Source of the DNA: Burkholderia sp. OK233
Lineage (GTDB): Bacteria > Pseudomonadota > Gammaproteobacteria > Burkholderiales > Burkholderiaceae
NCBI RefSeq assembly: GCF_900230185.1
Contig: NZ_OCSR01000002.1
Coordinates: 1,054,001-1,118,000 of the forward strand
Length of the DNA stretch: 64,000 nt
Direction: 5' to 3'
The notes below the pieces were generated by a model. The model was not told the DNA's origin. It searched no databases and was given only the letters and a program-made list of their open reading frames with translations. Shown here piece after piece: positions 18,601-26,358 of the stretch. The first letter of the stretch is position 1; every line of letters starts with the position of its first letter. Position numbers and translations under genes: made by a program.

Positions 18601-19562
18601 GCGAAGCTCGGCGCGTTGACGCGCAAGGCCGGCCCGATGACCGATTCTTCGGCAGGCAACCGATCGGGCACCTCGCCGATGCAGTAAACGCCGCGCAACA
18701 TCGGCGCCGTACCGTCCGCCGCGCCGCGCAGGACCAGATCCACGCGTTCGCGCAACGGCACGCGCAACCGGTCGAGGCGCTGCGGCAACAGGAACAGCGC
18801 GTCGCCAACGCTACCGTTCAGCGTGCCAAGTTCGACGATCGTTTCCGCCAGTGCCGCTCGCATCGAAGCAAATGCTTCGTCGAGCCACACGTCTTCATAG
18901 GGACGCCGCAACGCATAAGGCGACGCCCACCCCAGCGTGGCACCGCTCGCCGCGCCTTGCAGACCGCCCGCAAGATCGTCGAAACCTGGCAATGCATTGC
19001 AATTGCTGATCACGATATACAGCGGCAGCATCAGGCCGAACTGTCGTTGCACGGCGATGAGCTTGCGCGACGACTCGAGCGCCATTGCACTCGTCTCGCG
19101 CGGCTCGCCGTCCTCCGTGACGAGCGTCTCGGCCGCGATCACCCACACGATCGCATCAAGGGGACGCCCAGCCCGGTTGCGCAGCAAGGCGCGCACCAGC
19201 CGGCGCGACTCGGCCAGCCGGCGATCCGTCGCAGGCAGCGCCAGCACGTCGTGCGGTTCGGCGATCAATAGCCCTTCCGCGTCGTTCCAGAGGCGTCCAA
19301 ACCACGCGGGTTCACCCACAGGGCTCAGACGCCAGCCGCGGCCGAGTGCATCGAGGGCGGCCGGCGCGCCGGTGGCGAGAATACGCGGGACTGAATAGGG
19401 ATCGTTCACGCTCATGCGCACGTGAGCCGCGCGCACCGTCGCTGCGAAACTGCGTATCGACCGCCCGTCCTGACGCGCATGCCAGAAGCGCAGCGCGACG
19501 GCAAGCACGAGCCCGAGCAGCAGCAGCGAGATTAGGCTCAGCAGGATCGTGATCAAGGTCAC
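15678..19562 (-). CDS. tssM: Type VI secretion membrane-complex protein TssM (IcmF-like), NTPase motifs lost
   Basis: The 1294-residue protein has an inner-membrane helix at its start (residues about 2-25), a cytosolic region, a second helix near 360-380 (VATVCAAALAVCWCAGMAISWW), then a long periplasmic part ending in the TssM C-terminal domain. It forms the envelope channel with TssJ and TssL. In the cytosolic domain the usual GPPGAGKT Walker A is replaced by GAPAALDA, the DTAGRY region by IAEPHD, and the TKCD motif by SNCN, so nucleotide binding is unlikely. Overlaps tssL and tssA by 4 nt each. Confidence 0.93.
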   Translation of the reverse strand: MTLITILLSLISLLLLGLVLAVALRFWHARQDGRSIRSFAATVRAAHVRMSVNDPYSVPRILATGAPAALDALGRGWRLSPVGEPAWFGRLWNDAEGLLIAEPHDVLALPATDRRLAESRRLVRALLRNRAGRPLDAIVWVIAAETLVTEDGEPRETSAMALESSRKLIAVQRQFGLMLPLYIVISNCNALPGFDDLAGGLQGAASGATLGWASPYALRRPYEDVWLDEAFASMRAALAETIVELGTLNGSVGDALFLLPQRLDRLRVPLRERVDLVLRGAADGTAPMLRGVYCIGEVPDRLPAEESVIGPALRVNAPSFAGRLWHNVLLSGQGLALPMPRVLALRTRWHRVATVCAAALAVCWCAGMAISWWHLRSDARALSAAYDSLTVARATYRESDRGPAAVTSALKSVREALFKAPRWELSSPFMPLSYLFMEGQLADAQRHVLSGLVFEPLHDRLTARLVDSSCGLSPTAQPDAAEQAVARPQDLPAFVTGTRLVNDAAQTEHWIGQYNELVHAGSGNLAMLTQLMREAAGVQLAPEHVADRTQLDAALRATTLEGGTVSLDGAQAASARQGVSVCFEQSFDMWFDQVYADSTLTANAAQVQLLLAQLRAPGAAPADGALSTLANSIDALAVQVDAADHGWASARGKELVPGLTATFDTAQHLQLIGAAPVQAVLAHEQEARTAFASRWLANGNLPGVLSATPANGLQLSADLPPLREALHTLLAQPFAATGGNTDTAIRSVDSSTVQRALAVLPAYRQYVAGPLAQAPDAYRPALLAAAGNEAVKSMLAALSTPAQIMAQQGSGSVAETAAQFDALHKSALDLIAAFDSLGRDDLATTVALRVSDAALVVLRVADAQLQELAPFRPVRGDFSDWDGQPGGSLRAFGAASPQTLQAYLAAQAAAIADLADGPAGALDWLNAQKPPLNPADAHLVSRWKALSGDLAQYRAKSPASAMIAVQTIIADQLNKLDLGNCRASLEQVSVPPSGDIVASAGTRLVSSAREQCFRLQTGTGMQAYEQIRSFFARYLSGHFPFASDATAPAADLRQTAVFVALLDTQLPQAQAGLAAATAAGRGRADGSAAFIAQLASAKPWLDGLLARGADGTLQGVELNVEWRVDRADEVGADQVIEWKLASGSDTLTYPGSGEPALRWKPGQPVSLSLRWAKDAPWQPMFDTAQPTLSGEKGLATWSTSDTWALLRLVRLHLMPEDASLTSAGLSPRLLLTVPVRDRSGMVQIARMYMRVGFGGAKAPQAIPDLPFVAPGYDGRGVTTTVTYPTGGNAPADHG

Positions 19563-20551
19563 GGCCGGCCCTCCCCTGCATTCGCGGTCGTGTGCCAGGC
19601 AACCGCAGTCGTATTCACCGCTGGCGCCACCGGCACCGCGGTCAGCGCATTGCTTCGCGGCAGCGCCGGGCTATCGGTCACAGCAGGCTGCGTGCGCGGT
19701 GTGATCGGCATTCGCACGACTGCGCCGGAAACACTCGAGCTGCTCGCGGGCGCGGGCGCGGACGCAGGCGCAGGCGTCGCGTCCGCCAGCGCGATGGCTT
19801 GAAACTGCGCCACCGCCGGCCGTACACCGGTTGTCGCAACGGACCATAGCAGGTGCGACACGCCGAGCAACACACAGACGCCGACGCCGAGCAGCACGAG
19901 GAAACGTGCGTTGTCCGGAAACATTTTGGTAAGCGAAACAGTTCGATGCGGTGCCAGCGCCACGCGCTCAAGCGGCGCGGACAGATGGGCGGGCTCCGCA
20001 TCTCGTTGCATGGCGAACGCAAACAGCGCATGACGCAGTTGATCGTGCCGCAGCGCGCCCGCCTCGCCACGCAAACGGCCCCTGAAACCCAGGATCAGAC
20101 AGGCCAGGTAGACATTAGCGAGATCGCGTTGCGACGCGTCACGCTGCGTAAGCAGCGCTTCGATCGCATCGGGCAGGCGTTCGCCTGCCGCGCGCGTGCC
20201 GAACACCCGTACCTCGAGCGGTTTTGCTTCCCAGGCGGCATGGCCCGGCCAGTCGGAGAACAGCAGAAGTTCGTCGAGCAGCGCGACGAACGCATACTGC
20301 GCCGCTGCAATGTCAGCCTCGCCAGCGGCGCCCGTCCATGCCATTGCTTCGCGCGCCAACCGGCGAGTCACCGAAGCCAGTTGCGCAGCCACCTTATCGG
20401 CCACGTTGTCGGCTTGCGCAAGCACCTCGAGTGGCGCTTCAGTAGCGCGGCTCAGCGCGTCGCGCGTTTTCATCGCGCGCCCGAACGCGTCAACGAACGC
20501 GCGCGTGAGCGGTGCGCGTTCGTCGCCGGAGAAGGCCGCGTAGTCACTCAT
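19559..20551 (-). CDS. tssL: Type VI secretion protein TssL (DotU/ImpK-like)
   Basis: The 330-residue protein has the cytosolic hook of the DotU family (AAQYAFVALLDELLLFSDWPG, then FGTRAAGERLPDAIEALL and LANVYLACLILGFRGRLRG) and one C-terminal inner-membrane helix near residues 216-238. A Pro/Ala/Ser-rich periplasmic tail follows, and no OmpA-like peptidoglycan-binding domain is visible. It pairs with TssM in the membrane complex and contacts the baseplate. It overlaps tssK by 8 nt and tssM by 4 nt. Confidence 0.93.
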   Translation of the reverse strand: MSDYAAFSGDERAPLTRAFVDAFGRAMKTRDALSRATEAPLEVLAQADNVADKVAAQLASVTRRLAREAMAWTGAAGEADIAAAQYAFVALLDELLLFSDWPGHAAWEAKPLEVRVFGTRAAGERLPDAIEALLTQRDASQRDLANVYLACLILGFRGRLRGEAGALRHDQLRHALFAFAMQRDAEPAHLSAPLERVALAPHRTVSLTKMFPDNARFLVLLGVGVCVLLGVSHLLWSVATTGVRPAVAQFQAIALADATPAPASAPAPASSSSVSGAVVRMPITPRTQPAVTDSPALPRSNALTAVPVAPAVNTTAVAWHTTANAGEGRP

Positions 20552-21917
20552 TGGCGCCGCGCCCCGCTTCGCCGGATGGATCGTTCACCTCGCCAGCCGG
20601 CGTAAAGAGCTGCACCGCCCACGGCGCGGCGCCACGCACACCCGCACCGACATCGATATGCAGCGGTTGCGCCGGATCGAACCAGGTCGTGTCGAGTGCG
20701 ACCACGAACATCGCGGTATCGTCGCCGGCGCTGTACGTCGCCCGCTCATCGCGCGACAGCCTCCGCCGCGCCAGCCCGCGCATGCGTTGCCGCGACAAGG
20801 TCGGCAAATACGCACGCGAAGCAATCGCCGTTTGCTCCAGCCAGGTACTGGCGTCATGCTCAGCGGCATCGCCCGGCATGCGCAGACCGATCACCAGTTC
20901 GCTCGGAGCGGCTGCTCCTGCATCCGCCGGCAGATCGATCCAGAATCCTCCCGCTTCGGCAGTGAACTGGCGCACCCGATAGCCCTGCCGCACCGTCGAA
21001 AGTGCCGCGTCGATCCACTCGAGCAGCGGTTCAAACGACGCCAGCAACTCCGTATAGTCGAACGGCGCGAACGTCGGCACGCCACGGGTCGGCCGCAGGC
21101 TCGCCAGCCCTCCCGCCATGCCCGCAAGGATGCGGTAAAGATCGAGTGGATGAACCGCGCGCGAATGCAGCGCGGCCTCGACTTCGGGCAAGCGCATCCA
21201 CAACGCAGCCAGTTGCCGCTCGATCTGTCCGGCGTCGTCGCGCTCGCCAGCGCGACGTGCTGCATCGAGGCGGCCGGACAGGAATACGCACTTTTCCCGG
21301 GCACGCATCGCGATGCGCACGATGCGCTGCCCAAGCGGCGATTCCGGCCCGATGAACGGACAAGGCGGCACGTACTCGGTGAGCGCGACGCCACCGCCCT
21401 GCTGACGCAACTGCATCAAAGGCAACCGTTCGTATTCCTGATTGCCAAGATCGGTCATCAGGTGCAACCTCGGTCGCCACGTGATTATCGCGGTGGGTTC
21501 GGTGCCGGTCGTCAGATCGGGCACACCTTGCGTTTGATGCTGCTGGTAGCGGGCGCCGCGCTGATCGATCTGGCCGCCGCGGTAGAGCGGCGGCACAGCC
21601 AGATACACGATGACGACCTGATCCGGTGAACTGAATGCCTGACGCACGTCGATCTGCAGCACAGGATCGTCCGCGGTGTGACGGATAGGCAGACCGTCAG
21701 GCAGGATGGCATCAAGCTGGGTGATGCGCACCAGCCCTTCGGCAAGCCCCGCCTCTTCCTGCTCCAACGTCAGCACACCCCAGTAATGCGGCCGGGCCGC
21801 GCCAGCCAGTAGCGCCGCGTGTCCAGCCGCGTGCAGGGCCTGGGTCTGGAAATGCTGCGGAAGCAACGGCATGCCCTCGAACCAGCAAATCGTATCCGGA
21901 AACAGATTGCGCATCAT
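20544..21917 (-). CDS. tssK: Type VI secretion baseplate protein TssK (ImpJ-like)
   Basis: The 457-residue protein shows the family start (ICWFEGMPLLPQHFQTQALHAAG, YWGVLTLEQEEAGLAEGLVRI, ILPDGLPIRH) and the central SLRPTRGVPTFAPFDYTELLASFEPLLEWI block. TssK trimers connect the baseplate wedge to the TssM/TssL complex. Two adjacent Met codons open the frame; either could be used. It lies between a 39-codon ORF and tssL in the leftward operon. Confidence 0.95.
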   Translation of the reverse strand: MMRNLFPDTICWFEGMPLLPQHFQTQALHAAGHAALLAGAARPHYWGVLTLEQEEAGLAEGLVRITQLDAILPDGLPIRHTADDPVLQIDVRQAFSSPDQVVIVYLAVPPLYRGGQIDQRGARYQQHQTQGVPDLTTGTEPTAIITWRPRLHLMTDLGNQEYERLPLMQLRQQGGGVALTEYVPPCPFIGPESPLGQRIVRIAMRAREKCVFLSGRLDAARRAGERDDAGQIERQLAALWMRLPEVEAALHSRAVHPLDLYRILAGMAGGLASLRPTRGVPTFAPFDYTELLASFEPLLEWIDAALSTVRQGYRVRQFTAEAGGFWIDLPADAGAAAPSELVIGLRMPGDAAEHDASTWLEQTAIASRAYLPTLSRQRMRGLARRRLSRDERATYSAGDDTAMFVVALDTTWFDPAQPLHIDVGAGVRGAAPWAVQLFTPAGEVNDPSGEAGRGANE

Positions 21918-21926
21918 AGTTGGCCA

Positions 21927-22046
21927 CTAGCCCTTTGGTTGCCGCGCTTGTTGCCACGCGGAACTGCGCGGATACGCACGGACGCCGCCGTTCGCCCACT
22001 GCCGGGGCGCCGTCGTGTCGCGGCCATTGAGGTCGTCGAAGTTCAT
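21927..22046 (-). CDS. Possible 39-residue microprotein between tssJ and tssK
   Basis: A short frame (MNFDDLNGRDTTAPRQW to ARQPKG) fills the gap between tssJ and tssK, starting 9 nt after tssJ and ending 10 nt before tssK. GAGCGG is a possible ribosome site just upstream of the ATG. It is hydrophilic, rich in Arg, Gln and Ala, with no membrane segment. Its exact fit into the operon gap is the only argument for it. It may instead be spacer DNA. Confidence 0.3.
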   Translation of the reverse strand: MNFDDLNGRDTTAPRQWANGGVRAYPRSSAWQQARQPKG

Positions 22047-22054
22047 GGTCCGCT

Positions 22055-22543
22055 CTAGCGGGCGACCAACTGAAGGTCCTGGTCGCCCAGGACGAGCAGC
22101 GGCTTCGACGGACCACCGTCGAGCCGCACCCGGTGGGCACCAGCCGTCTGGTAGTCGGCGAACACCAGCACGCCGGCCGCGCGCTGCCCATCGAATGAAA
22201 ATTCAGAGTCCGAGATCTGCTGGCCAGGCACGAGTTCGTACGAAATGACGCTTAGATCTTTCGGATAGTCGCGCCGCAACTGCTCGCGCTGCGCGAACCA
22301 TTTTGCAGAGGGTAAGCCAAGCAATGTCTCGAGCAATTGAGGATTCCGCACCAATACGGCATCGACTGCAATCGGTGTATCGAGGTTTGCCTGCGCCGCC
22401 ACCTGGATGGCTAGCGAGTCGACCTTGACGCGCGGCAGCGACCCCGAGCAACCCGCGACGCACAGCATGGCCACGAGCGGCATCGACCACAGCCCAGGCG
22501 AGCGGCGCCGCTGGCCAGCGGCAAGTCGAAAAGCATCGATCAC
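22055..22543 (-). CDS. tssJ: Type VI secretion outer-membrane lipoprotein TssJ
   Basis: The predicted 162-residue product has a signal peptide with lipobox VAGC (Cys32 from the chosen start). A TssJ transthyretin-like fold follows (VKVDSLAIQVAAQANLDTPIAVDAVLV, WFAQREQLRRDYP, and VLVFADYQTAGAHRVRLD). It anchors the TssM periplasmic domain at the outer membrane. The GTG at 22543 is chosen because GGGG lies 8 nt upstream and it gives a normal leader; the frame stays open to 22654. First gene of the leftward T6SS operon. Confidence 0.88.
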   Translation of the reverse strand: MIDAFRLAAGQRRRSPGLWSMPLVAMLCVAGCSGSLPRVKVDSLAIQVAAQANLDTPIAVDAVLVRNPQLLETLLGLPSAKWFAQREQLRRDYPKDLSVISYELVPGQQISDSEFSFDGQRAAGVLVFADYQTAGAHRVRLDGGPSKPLLVLGDQDLQLVAR

Positions 22544-23169
22544 GGCGATATCCCCTTTCACGTCGTCTCCCGTTGCACCAGCTCGCAACATCGCCATGTT
22601 TAAAACGCACGCGAGACGCAACCGTCCCCATCTGTTTTGTCGTGTGCCGGGCATCGCTCTGTCTCCCCGGACGCTTTCGCGCTCACGTCCCGCGGCGAGC
22701 GTAGTCTACAAGCACCGTCTCGTAGACCGCAATGGCCCTTTCACCGGGTCGTGACTCTGCCACGAAACTGTCACTACGGGTGAGTTCTACTCCCGCACGA
22801 CGCTTTGACGCAAACGTTAAAATTTCGTTTGAATTTCACTGAAGACTATCGTAGAGTATTTTTGTCTGAGCTATCCACGGTGGTCGGAATTTTTTTCGGA
22901 TTCCTGCCGACGTCGTTTTCCGGGGTCGGGTACGCCTTGCGATCGAAGGGTGAATAACCTTTCGCTGGTGCCTTGCGCCCGCTATCTTCTGTTGTAGTCA
23001 CGCAGTGCGGCGCGATCGCGATTCGATTGCCCGAGGGTATGCGCTCGTCTTCGCGCAAGCCTTCACGCAGCTTGATGTCGGAAGCGGGATTTGTCGCGCG
23101 AGAAAGAAAAGAAGCGGTGCATGCACCGCGCTATTAACGCGTCATAAGAAGCAATGCCGAGGAGCGACC
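22544..23169. promoter_or_regulatory. Divergent promoter region between the two T6SS operons
   Basis: About 630 nt separate tssJ (leftward) from tssB (rightward), so it must drive both arms. The part around 22800-22900 is A/T-rich. I found no clear sigma-54 -24/-12 match. A minus-strand open frame at 22846-23058 has only a TTG start and no ribosome site, so it is not called as a gene. A GAGGAGCG ribosome site for tssB lies at about 23158-23165. Confidence 0.55.
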
Positions 23170-23736
23170 ATGGCCGACAGTACCCAACACTGGTTCGAGA
23201 GGAACCGCCCGCCGCGCGTCCAGATTACCTACGACGTCGAAATCGGCAATGCAATCGAGAAAAAAGAACTGCCGCTAGTCGTCGGCATCCTTGCGGATCT
23301 ATCGGGCCAGCCCGAGGCGCCGCTAGCCAAGCTGTCGGAGCGCCGCTTCGTCGACATCGATCGCGATAATTTCAACGACGTGATGGGCTCGATCGAGCCG
23401 CGCGTCACGCTCCAAGTCGACAATACGCTCGCGGGCGACGGCAGCAAAATCAACGTCGCGCTGAAATTCCAGCATATCGACGACTTCGATCCGGTGCAGA
23501 TCGTCCAGCAGATCGCACCGCTCAAGCAGCTCTACGATGCACGACTGCGCCTGCGCGACCTGCTCACCAAGCTCGACGGAAACGACGAGCTCGACAAGCT
23601 GCTGCAGGACGTGGTGCACAACACGCAGGGGTTGGCCGAAATCAAGTCTGCGCATCCGCAAGATGGCGTCGTGGCGCAACTGCCCGCGCCGGCCGATGCG
23701 AGTGATCCCGCCGGTGACGCGCCCGCAAGCGCCTGA
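23170..23736 (+). CDS. tssB: Type VI secretion sheath small subunit TssB (VipA-like)
   Basis: The 188-residue protein has the conserved VipA layout: NRPPRVQITYDVEIGNAIEKKELPLVVGILADLSG, ERRFVDIDRDNFNDVM and ALKFQHIDDFDPVQIVQQI. With TssC it forms the contractile sheath in the cytosol. GAGGAG precedes the ATG at 23170; an upstream extension of the frame is ignored. First gene of the rightward operon, 26 nt before tssC. The C-terminal tail is Ala/Pro-rich. Confidence 0.96.
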   Translation: MADSTQHWFERNRPPRVQITYDVEIGNAIEKKELPLVVGILADLSGQPEAPLAKLSERRFVDIDRDNFNDVMGSIEPRVTLQVDNTLAGDGSKINVALKFQHIDDFDPVQIVQQIAPLKQLYDARLRLRDLLTKLDGNDELDKLLQDVVHNTQGLAEIKSAHPQDGVVAQLPAPADASDPAGDAPASA

Positions 23737-23762
23737 GCCCAGCCCGCCCCAAGGAGACACTG

Positions 23763-25241
23763 ATGTCTGATATACAAGCCACGGCTGCGCCCGCGCAGAC
23801 CGAAACGCTGACGTTGCTCGACCGCATTGTTCATGACGGCCGCATGGCTCACGACGACGAGCAGCAGCAGCACGCCCGCGAACTGCTAGCCGAATTCGCG
23901 CTGCAGGTGCTCGACAAGAACATGACCGTCAGCCGCGATACTGTCGCGATGATCAACGATCACATCCGCAAGATCGACGAGCTGATCAGCGAGCAGCTCA
24001 ATGAAGTGCTGCACCACGGCGATATGCAAGCGCTCGAAGCGTCGTGGCGTGGCATTCATTACCTTGTGAAGAACAGCGAGACCGGCACGCGCCTGAAGCT
24101 GCGCTTGCTGAATGTGTCGAAGAAGGACCTGCAAAATGATCTGGAAAAGGCGATCGACGTTGACACCAGTGCGCTCTTCAAGAAGATCTACGAAGAGGAA
24201 TACGGTACCTTTGGCGGCCATCCGTTCAGCGTGCTGATCGGTGACTACTATTTCAGCCGCCAGACGCCTGACGTCAGCCTGCTCGAGAAGATCGCCTCGG
24301 TTGCGGCAGCAGCTCACGCGCCCTTCATCTCGGCTGCGCATGCGCAACTGTTCGACATGGGCAGCTTCACCGAACTCAGCGTGCCGCGCGATCTGTCGAA
24401 GGTGTTCGAGACGATCGACATGGCTCGCTGGCGCGAATTCCGCAAGAGTGAAGACTCGCGCTACGTGGCGCTGGTCTTGCCGCATATACTGATGCGGCGT
24501 CCTTATCATCCGGACAGCAATCCGGTGGAAGGCATGAGTTTCGTCGAAGACGTCGACGGCACTGAACATTCAAAGTACCTGTGGGGCAACGCGGCCTATG
24601 CGCTCGGTCAGCGCATCACCAACGCCTACGCGCAATACAGCTGGTGTGCCGCGATCCGCGGCGTGGAGGGCGGCGGTGCAGTCGAAAAACTGCCGGATCA
24701 CATCTTCCAGACCGCCTCGGGCGACAAGGCAATGAAATGTCCGACCGAGATCGCGATTACGGACCGGCGCGAAAAGGAGCTCGATTCGCTCGGCTTTATA
24801 GCGCTGTGCCACAGGAAGAGCGAGGGGCAGGCAGTCTTCTTCGGCGGCCAGACCGCCAACAAGCCCGCGGTCTACAACACCAATGAAGCCACCGCTAATG
24901 CACGCATTTCGGCCATGCTGCCTTATGTGCTCGCCGCGTCGCGTTTCGCGCATTACATGAAGGTGATCATGCGCGACAAGGTGGGCAGCTTCATGACGCG
25001 AGACAACGTGCGTTCCTACCTGAACACCTGGATCGCCGACTACGTGCTGCTCAACGACAATGCGCCGCAGGAAATCAAGGCGCAGTATCCACTGCGCGAG
25101 GCGCGCGTCGACGTGACGGAGGTTGCCGGCAAGCCCGGCGCCTACAAGGCGACGGTGTTCCTGCGGCCGCACTTCCAACTTGAGGAGCTTACCGCTTCGA
25201 TCAGGCTGGTCGCAACGCTGCCGCCGTCTGCAGCTGCCTGA
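23763..25241 (+). CDS. tssC: Type VI secretion sheath large subunit TssC (VipB-like)
   Basis: The 492-residue protein shows the strongly conserved VipB blocks: EASWRGIHYLVKNSETG, YEEEYGTFGGHPFSVLIGDYYFS, WREFRKSEDSRYVALVLPH, YLWGNAAYALGQRI and TVFLRPHFQLEELTASIRLVA at the end. It pairs with TssB to build the sheath that drives the Hcp tube and is recycled by ClpV. AAGGAGAC lies just before the ATG. Followed by hcp after 91 nt. Confidence 0.97.
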   Translation: MSDIQATAAPAQTETLTLLDRIVHDGRMAHDDEQQQHARELLAEFALQVLDKNMTVSRDTVAMINDHIRKIDELISEQLNEVLHHGDMQALEASWRGIHYLVKNSETGTRLKLRLLNVSKKDLQNDLEKAIDVDTSALFKKIYEEEYGTFGGHPFSVLIGDYYFSRQTPDVSLLEKIASVAAAAHAPFISAAHAQLFDMGSFTELSVPRDLSKVFETIDMARWREFRKSEDSRYVALVLPHILMRRPYHPDSNPVEGMSFVEDVDGTEHSKYLWGNAAYALGQRITNAYAQYSWCAAIRGVEGGGAVEKLPDHIFQTASGDKAMKCPTEIAITDRREKELDSLGFIALCHRKSEGQAVFFGGQTANKPAVYNTNEATANARISAMLPYVLAASRFAHYMKVIMRDKVGSFMTRDNVRSYLNTWIADYVLLNDNAPQEIKAQYPLREARVDVTEVAGKPGAYKATVFLRPHFQLEELTASIRLVATLPPSAAA

Positions 25242-25332
25242 TTTTCTCCGGTCCTGTAGCACTCCACCGCCATCGGCGCGGCGCGGCCATCCTGGCACGC
25301 GCCGCTTCTACACGTTTCAGGAGCACTCGGTC

Positions 25333-25839
25333 ATGGATTCGATCATTCTCGATCTCGGCAGCGACATCAAAGGCGAATGCACCCTTCAAGGCTATACCGA
25401 CAAGATCGAATTGATGTCATATAGCCACAACGTGGCGATGCAGGTTACCAACGACGTCAGCAACTCAGAGCGCACCTCGGGCAAGCCGCATATCGGCGAG
25501 TTTACCGTCACGAAGTTCATCGACGTCTCCACGCCGACGTTGAACGAATACTGCTGCGCCGGCAAGGCGTTGCCGAGTGCGACGGTGACCGTCGGCCGCA
25601 ATGCTGCTGAAGGCGATGGCAAGATCATGCCCTTCATCACCTACACGCTCAACAACGTGGTGTTGAGCAACGTCAGCGTGTCGGGCGGCGCCGGCGGTAA
25701 ACCGGTCGAAACGCTGTCGCTGAACTTCACGAAGATCAAGTGGGAACTGACGGCGCAGAAGGACGACGGCTCGAAGGAAGGCACCGCCGCCTCGACCTGG
25801 GATCTCGCGGCCAACGTGGTTGTCAAGGAAGGCGCCTGA
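25333..25839 (+). CDS. hcp: Type VI secretion tube protein Hcp
   Basis: The 168-residue protein has the Hcp1 fold markers DIKGECTLQGYTDKIELMSYSHNVAMQVT, HIGEFTVTKFIDVSTPTLNEYCCAGK and LNFTKIKWELTAQ. Hexameric rings stack into the inner tube that carries VgrG and effectors. The ATG at 25333 has AGGAG 11 nt upstream; the frame extends upstream without a start that fits the family. No effector extension is present, so it looks like a plain structural tube subunit. Confidence 0.96.
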   Translation: MDSIILDLGSDIKGECTLQGYTDKIELMSYSHNVAMQVTNDVSNSERTSGKPHIGEFTVTKFIDVSTPTLNEYCCAGKALPSATVTVGRNAAEGDGKIMPFITYTLNNVVLSNVSVSGGAGGKPVETLSLNFTKIKWELTAQKDDGSKEGTAASTWDLAANVVVKEGA

Positions 25840-25884
25840 CCCATCGAGTCGCCTACCTCCTGCGTTCCTCACTTGTGAGGCATC

Positions 25885-26358
25885 ATGCCCCCCGTTGACA
25901 CTCCCGCCGCGCCGATGCCGCTCTTTGAGCGGCTTGAGGACGACGCCCCGTTCGCGCTCGCCGAAATGCCGGCGCAACGGACGCTTACGCCCGCCGGGCT
26001 GCGCGCCTCGGTACGCGGCGAATTGATGCGGCTGCTCAACACACGGCGCGGGCGCACGGGCGCACGCCGGCCGCTCGACGTGCTCGATTACGGCCTGCAG
26101 GACTGGAGCGCGCGCGACGCCGCGCGTGCTGAGGACCGCAGCGGGCTCGAGCGCGCAGTGGTCGAGGCGATCATGGCGTTCGAGCCGCGCCTCAAACAGC
26201 CACGCGCGCTGGTCGAACCGGAGCCGGACGCGCCCTGGCAGCTGCGGCTGCGCATCATGGGAACCCTTGACGTCGGCGCCGGCCCCTGGCCGGTCGTCTT
26301 CGTCGCACAACTCGCCGACGGCCAGCCGGTCGGAGTGGTCGATGAACGAATCGCTTGA
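25885..26358 (+). CDS. tssE: Type VI secretion baseplate protein TssE (gp25-like)
   Basis: The 157-residue protein carries the gp25 layout: PLFERL near the start, LRASVRGELMRLLNTRRG, RRPLDVLDYGLQDWS, then IMAFEPRLKQPRALVEP. TssE initiates sheath polymerisation at the baseplate. GAGG is 4 nt before the ATG. Its 3' end overlaps the start of tssF by 17 nt. Confidence 0.93.
   Translation: MPPVDTPAAPMPLFERLEDDAPFALAEMPAQRTLTPAGLRASVRGELMRLLNTRRGRTGARRPLDVLDYGLQDWSARDAARAEDRSGLERAVVEAIMAFEPRLKQPRALVEPEPDAPWQLRLRIMGTLDVGAGPWPVVFVAQLADGQPVGVVDERIA

Noticed and set aside
22846..23058. 70-codon minus-strand frame in the T6SS promoter region
   Set aside because: Only a TTG start with no properly spaced ribosome site; product Pro/Lys-rich with no family.
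25241..25332. TGGCAC-like sequence before hcp as a sigma-54 promoter
   Set aside because: The -12 element does not match TTGCA/T at the right spacing.
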